Shown here in pieces: positions 32,298-35,254 of a stretch of DNA of 35,254 bases. The DNA lies in NCBI GenBank assembly GCA_938040655.1, contig CALHZK010000010.1, positions 1 to 35,254 on the forward strand, given 5' to 3'. Positions within the stretch are counted from its first letter, which is position 1. Every line of letters begins with the position of its first letter. A program made the position numbers and the translations under genes. The notes beneath the pieces were generated by a model, which searched no databases, was not told the origin of the DNA, and saw only the letters and a program-made list of their open reading frames with translations. Source of the stretch: an uncultured Candidatus Saccharibacteria bacterium (lineage in GTDB: Bacteria; Patescibacteriota; Saccharimonadia; Saccharimonadales; Saccharimonadaceae).

Positions 32298-32326
32298 ATT
32301 ATACATCAGGCGAGCGGCGGCTGCAA
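32298..32326 (-). promoter_or_regulatory. Promoter of tRNA-Leu(CAG)
   Basis: The minus strand has TTGCAG (32321-32326), a 17-nt spacer and TATAAT (32298-32303), 11 nt before the tRNA 5' end. Confidence 0.75.
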
Positions 32327-32328
32327 GA

Positions 32329-33933
32329 TCAATCTTGTAAGCGACACCAGGCATTAAGCTCGGCCGCTACCTCCTTGAGGGTAACCTCTTGCTTGACCCC
32401 AGGAGCCAAAATACCACGTGGATCAAAAATCGCTTTAATTTGCGCATACAACTGCCGCTCTTCTACCGGGAGAGTTGGATAAATGAAGCTTGCCTTGAGC
32501 CGGCCCTCACCACCCTGACCGACGAAAGTCCCCTCGTGCTCCCGCACCAGGCGGACAAGATCAGCACAAAGCTTGAGGATTTTTTGCCGGTCGCTAATCT
32601 TCTTGGCAGAAAAGGCTGGGAATATGTCAATCAGCCCACTACTGACATCGACAAACAGCGGCATCGCGACACCGTAATCGACTTCTAGCGCTCGGATCGC
32701 TGCCATGAAGCTATCCTGACGAAGCAGCGGCAGCCACAAGCCAGAAAACACCCGTGGGATCACCGTATGCGCTTCTACCGGCTGTATCGCCAAGGCCAAC
32801 ACCGCATGCACACTCATCAGCTCAGCCGCGTCAAACTCCTCCAGTGTCACGGTGAGTGGGCGCGTCAGCTCAATACTCTTTTGTAACTTTTTGGCAGTTT
32901 TTTGACGAGTGCGGCTCGAAAGGGTGTCAAAAAGAGCAATAACCACTGCACCTCGGTAACTCTCCGGTGGAGCCCAGGGCACGACCTTACCGGCCTGCGC
33001 TGCTCGCTCAAATAAACGGCCGTCAAGAAGCTCAACCGTCGTTGCCTTGGTTTTAAGAGCCAGGTCGACTGCATTTTGTGCCTCATCGACCGTCGAATAC
33101 GCCGCAATAACCGCACTAAGCTCTGGGTGGGCAAACTCAGCTTTCAAGATTACTTCGCTCACTATGCCGAGCGTACCCTGCGCCCCGATAAATAGCGGCG
33201 TAAGATCAAACGAACCATCCTGCTCTCGCACCCTGGTGATACCATGGTAGCCAATCGTTTCTGGGCTACCTTGCGTCAGCTCAGCGATGACTTCTTGATT
33301 ATCGGTAATCAAATCATCAATTTGGCGATATATCTCACCCTCAAAGGTGGTCAGGCTACGTTTTTTCTGAAGGTCACGGCTCGACACACGGCCAGTTTGC
33401 AAAATGTCGCCATTGCTGAGTACCACTTCTAGCTGCTGCACGGCCGAGCCAATTGTCCCATAGGCTGCCGACATACTACCCGCCGCTGCGCGACTCAATG
33501 CACCGCCAATTGTCCCATCCTCGTCGATAAACGACCCTGCTGGCAACACCAAGCCTCGGTGGGTTGCCAAAGCTGCCTGGGCTGCTCGCTGACTGGCACC
33601 AGCTTGCACGTGAATGAGCTGCTGCTTTGGATCAAGCCCCATCACTCGATGCAGGTGCGCCGCCATGTCGATCATAATCCCGCTCCCCATGGCTGCACCA
33701 GTTATATCAGTCCCGTAGCCACGGGTTGTCACCGATAAATTGTGGCCCTTCTCTGCCAGCTGCGAGCAAAAGCGCATAATCTTGCGAACATCATTGATAT
33801 GGACAGGCCGAGCAATCATTTCAGGGCGGCGAGAAAGCACACTATTATCCTGCTGGGCGGACAACATCGCCGGGCCTTGCGTTAAGACTTCACCCGTCAA
33901 ATGTTCATTTAAGTATGCCGCAACTTTGTTCAT
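32329..33933 (-). CDS. FAD-binding oxidase, GlcD/D-lactate dehydrogenase type
   Basis: This 534-aa flavoprotein belongs to the vanillyl-alcohol-oxidase fold. The FAD-binding PCMH domain (about residues 30-210) contains RPVHINDVRKIM, VTTRGYGTDITG and LPAGSFIDEDGTIGGALSRAA. The FAD-oxidase C-terminal domain (about 265-520) ends with IFDPRGILAPGVKQ. Members oxidise 2-hydroxy acids such as glycolate or D-lactate. Where many members have SGEHGxG before the end it reads GQGGEGRL, so the substrate may differ. With L-lactate dehydrogenase at 1862-2794 it could belong to lactate metabolism, but this is inference. I chose the ATG at 33933 because AAGGGG lies 5 nt upstream; a longer frame to 33969 runs into the promoter. 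It is divergent from the tRNA-Leu(UAG) gene. Confidence 0.88.
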   Translation of the reverse strand: MNKVAAYLNEHLTGEVLTQGPAMLSAQQDNSVLSRRPEMIARPVHINDVRKIMRFCSQLAEKGHNLSVTTRGYGTDITGAAMGSGIMIDMAAHLHRVMGLDPKQQLIHVQAGASQRAAQAALATHRGLVLPAGSFIDEDGTIGGALSRAAAGSMSAAYGTIGSAVQQLEVVLSNGDILQTGRVSSRDLQKKRSLTTFEGEIYRQIDDLITDNQEVIAELTQGSPETIGYHGITRVREQDGSFDLTPLFIGAQGTLGIVSEVILKAEFAHPELSAVIAAYSTVDEAQNAVDLALKTKATTVELLDGRLFERAAQAGKVVPWAPPESYRGAVVIALFDTLSSRTRQKTAKKLQKSIELTRPLTVTLEEFDAAELMSVHAVLALAIQPVEAHTVIPRVFSGLWLPLLRQDSFMAAIRALEVDYGVAMPLFVDVSSGLIDIFPAFSAKKISDRQKILKLCADLVRLVREHEGTFVGQGGEGRLKASFIYPTLPVEERQLYAQIKAIFDPRGILAPGVKQEVTLKEVAAELNAWCRLQD

Positions 33934-33959
33934 ATATCCCCTTTTAGTGTAATAATCCA

Positions 33960-33988
33960 ATTTTAGCACAAGCAGTGAGGATTGGTAA
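33960..33988 (-). promoter_or_regulatory. Promoter of the FAD oxidase gene
   Basis: The minus strand has TTACCA (33983-33988), a 17-nt spacer and an extended -10 TGC-TAAAAT (33960-33965), giving a leader of about 20 nt with a Shine-Dalgarno site. Confidence 0.6.
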
Positions 33989-33992
33989 GCAG

Positions 33993-34021
33993 TTGCGTGA
34001 ATATCACAAAATTGCTATAAT
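33993..34021 (+). promoter_or_regulatory. Promoter of tRNA-Leu(UAG) and tRNA-Val(CAC)
   Basis: TTGCGT (33993-33998), a 17-nt spacer and an extended -10 TGC-TATAAT (34016-34021), 10 nt before the first tRNA. No terminator lies between the two tRNAs, so they are probably co-transcribed. Confidence 0.7.
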
Positions 34022-34031
34022 CGAGGGGCAC

Positions 34032-34116
34032 GCGGATGTGGTGGAATTGGTAGACACGCATGCCTTAGGAGCATGTGCTTTCGAGCGTGGAGGTTCAAGT
34101 CCTCTCATCCGCACCA
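34032..34116 (+). tRNA. tRNA-Leu (anticodon UAG)
   Basis: This 85-nt class II tRNA has acceptor GCGGATG/CATCCGC, anticodon stem CATGC/GCATG around CTTAGGA (anticodon TAG, codon CUA), a variable arm with GCT/AGC, T-loop TTCAAGT and an encoded CCA. The last 31 nt are identical to those of the tRNA-Leu(CAG) gene. Confidence 0.95.
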
Positions 34117-34139
34117 CAGTGCTACCGTGGTGACAACAG

Positions 34140-34216
34140 GGGAAATTAGCTCAGTTGGCTAGAGCGCACGATTCACATTCGTGAGGTCACAGGTTCAAGC
34201 CCTGTATTTCCCACCA
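34140..34216 (+). tRNA. tRNA-Val (anticodon CAC)
   Basis: This 77-nt tRNA has acceptor GGGAAAT/ATTTCCC (7 bp perfect), D-stem GCTC/GAGC, anticodon stem CACGA/TCGTG around TTCACAT (anticodon CAC, codon GUG), T-stem ACAGG/CCTGT and an encoded CCA. Its 3' half is overlapped in antisense by the end of the recombinase gene and is the likely attachment site. Confidence 0.95.
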
Positions 34217-35254
34217 TCGTCGTCTTACACGAAACATCGCCAAGTTTAATATGTGTGTTGCCCTTTGGGAGGTTTTCCTGGAGGGTTTTTGTGTTGCCCT
34301 GGTTGTGGGTGTTGTGGCCGTGGGTGTCCTGGTCCTGGTTTTCTGGGCTAGGGATGTCTCGGCCGTGGGCGTCTTGGCCTCGGTTGCGTTGTCTGTGGCT
34401 GCTGTGGTTGTGGGTGTCTGGCCCATTATTGCTGCTGTTGTTTTGAATGGTCCGGTCGCTGTGGCCGTGGGTGTCCTGGCTGTGGGTGTCTTGGTTGTCG
34501 TGCCTGTTCCGGCTGTCGTCGTTGTTGTGGTGGTTGGTGTTGTTCCGGCGGTCGCTGTCGCTGCCGTCTCTGTTCTCTGTTGGGTTTGTGAGTCCGGTGT
34601 CGTGGCGGAGCTGTGGGGTGGCGAGGTGGTCGAAGGGCGGTCGGGGTGTGGGGTGGATGGGGCGTTGCGGGGTGCCGGATGGGGTGTCTGTGGTGTTGTC
34701 GGCTGGGTTGATGAGGATTTCAGTGAAGAAGACGGTGTTGAGGAGTTTCTTGAGGCTGGGTGGAGTGTTCGGGTGGGTGTAGAGGCGGTGGCAGTGTTCA
34801 AGGAGGGCGAGGGCTTCTTCGAGGCGGTGGTCGACTGCTTGGCGGTCGGCGGTCAGAGCGGCGAGTTCCCGGCTTATCTGGTCGAGTTCGCGGGCCAGGC
34901 GGGCTTGCTCGGCTTTGAACAGGTCGAGGGGCACGGCCTCGGCGTAGTGGGCTTCGAGGAGTTTGGCTTGTTGGGTTTTGAGTGTGCGGGCGTGGGCGGT
35001 GAGAGTGCGGATGTGAGCGTGTTGGCAGGCGTAGAGGCGGTCGAGTTCGGCGCGCAGGCGTGTTGCGATGGCGCGCCGCTCGTCGGGGGTGATGCGGATG
35101 TGGCGGTAGAGGTCGGCGACGGCGTGGTCGACGTCGTCGATGAGGACGGCTTTGAAGGAGCATTGGTCGCGGTGGCGTTGGCGGTAGGAGCAGACGAAAT
35201 AGGGGTAGATGTGGCCGTTTCTGGCTTTGGCGTGGTGGATGATGAGCCGGCCGC
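34173..35254 (-). CDS. Large serine recombinase, C-terminal part (5' end outside the window)
   Basis: The visible 359 residues match the C-terminal half of a large serine recombinase, the integrase of many Gram-positive phages and integrative elements. A zinc-ribbon-like part (HIYPYFVCSYRQ with a further Cys 12 residues on in DQCSF) is followed by a long Leu- and Ala-rich helical region that would be the coiled-coil hinge. LLNTVFFTEILI matches the closing strand of the family. A low-complexity tail then runs to the stop. The catalytic domain lies beyond the window edge. The last 14 codons read antisense through the tRNA-Val gene (NTGLEPVTSRM), so the stop lies inside the tRNA. Base composition (high GC, GC at most third positions) differs sharply from the rest of the window and looks actinobacterial. 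Transfer from a host-related element, or a chimeric join, are the two explanations. Confidence 0.75.
   Translation of the reverse strand, partial: GRLIIHHAKARNGHIYPYFVCSYRQRHRDQCSFKAVLIDDVDHAVADLYRHIRITPDERRAIATRLRAELDRLYACQHAHIRTLTAHARTLKTQQAKLLEAHYAEAVPLDLFKAEQARLARELDQISRELAALTADRQAVDHRLEEALALLEHCHRLYTHPNTPPSLKKLLNTVFFTEILINPADNTTDTPSGTPQRPIHPTPRPPFDHLATPQLRHDTGLTNPTENRDGSDSDRRNNTNHHNNDDSRNRHDNQDTHSQDTHGHSDRTIQNNSSNNGPDTHNHSSHRQRNRGQDAHGRDIPSPENQDQDTHGHNTHNQGNTKTLQENLPKGNTHIKLGDVSCKTTMVGNTGLEPVTSRM
34217..35254. mobile_element. Edge of a putative integrative element next to tRNA-Val
   Basis: Everything to the right of the tRNA-Val gene is GC-rich recombinase sequence in a different composition. 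A serine integrase ending at a tRNA gene is a common edge of an integrated phage or ICE. The other edge is not in the window, so neither a direct repeat nor the cargo can be shown. Confidence 0.45.
34287..34553 (-). repeat. Degenerate coding repeats in the recombinase tail
   Basis: About 90 residues consist mainly of Asn, Asp, Thr, His, Gln and Arg in loose repeats of QDTHGH (variants QDTHSQ, PDTHNH, QDAHGR, NTHNQG). On the plus strand this appears as recurring GTGGGTGTC-like units. Serine recombinases do not normally have such a tail. Confidence 0.6.

Noticed and set aside
33934..33969. Longer N terminus of the FAD oxidase
   Set aside because: It overlaps the -10 box at 33960-33965, while the ATG at 33933 has a Shine-Dalgarno site.
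34112..34132. Hairpin CACCAC/GTGGTG between the two plus-strand tRNAs as a terminator
   Set aside because: Only 6 bp, it starts inside the tRNA CCA end and lacks a T-run; the tRNAs are more likely co-transcribed.
34187..34801. 204-codon Thr/Ala/Pro-rich minus-strand frame
   Set aside because: It is a shadow of the recombinase frame; the recombinase frame continues family-like sequence from the window edge, and this one does not.
1..35254. Alternative genetic code with TGA as glycine (Gracilibacteria/SR1)
   Set aside because: Core proteins are full length with standard stops, and TGA ends several genes, for example ldh.
1..35254. CRISPR arrays, rRNA genes and insertion sequences
   Set aside because: I saw no regularly spaced repeats, no rRNA sequence and no transposase; the only mobile-element protein is the serine recombinase.

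Overview
The window looks like a piece of chromosome from a Candidate Phyla Radiation bacterium, most likely a member of Candidatus Saccharibacteria (TM7). The clues are short versions of core genes, a loosened str operon, an RpoC without its zinc-ligand cysteines, an S12 with an unusual residue at the streptomycin site, many small proteins without recognisable families, and a high-GC, actinobacterial-looking integrase at the right edge (oral and animal Saccharibacteria live on Actinobacteria). This placement is inference. TGA is a normal stop here (ldh and the recombinase end in TGA), which argues against the TGA=Gly code of Gracilibacteria/SR1.

Layout. 1-1.4 kb: an unknown gene whose start is separated from its body by a frameshift at a C6 run. 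1.4-16.4 kb: an exploded str region, with rpsL-rpsG, fusA, tuf and rpsJ on the minus strand in canonical order, separated by an unknown frameshifted gene, a ThrE-type amino acid exporter, a eukaryotic-type glycogen branching enzyme, tRNA-guanine transglycosylase, a small membrane protein, an MFS transporter, a putative lipoprotein and L-lactate dehydrogenase. 16.4-23.9 kb: rpoB-rpoC with a structured leader. 23.9-26 kb: dcd-tmk, divergent from a degenerate DHFR-like protein (thymidylate supply). 26-34 kb: clpP, tig, hisS, a SpoU methyltransferase, a GlcD-type FAD oxidase, several unknown proteins and two tRNA-Leu genes. 34.1-35.3 kb: tRNA-Val(CAC) overlapped antisense by the 3' end of a GC-rich large serine recombinase that runs off the window.

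Regulation is readable from the sequence. Translation-machinery and polymerase genes (rpsJ, tuf, fusA, rpsL, rpoB) have leaders with Shine-Dalgarno sites. About eleven other genes have a -10 hexamer only 6-10 nt before the start codon, which predicts leaderless or near-leaderless mRNAs. Terminators are strong hairpins, often between convergent genes. Several promoters sit inside the 3' end of the gene upstream.

The observations most worth a second look are the zinc-site-free RpoC, the leaderless promoter layout, the integrase/tRNA-Val junction, the two 5' frameshifts, the possible pseudoknot in the rpoB leader, and the DHFR-like gene beside dcd-tmk.
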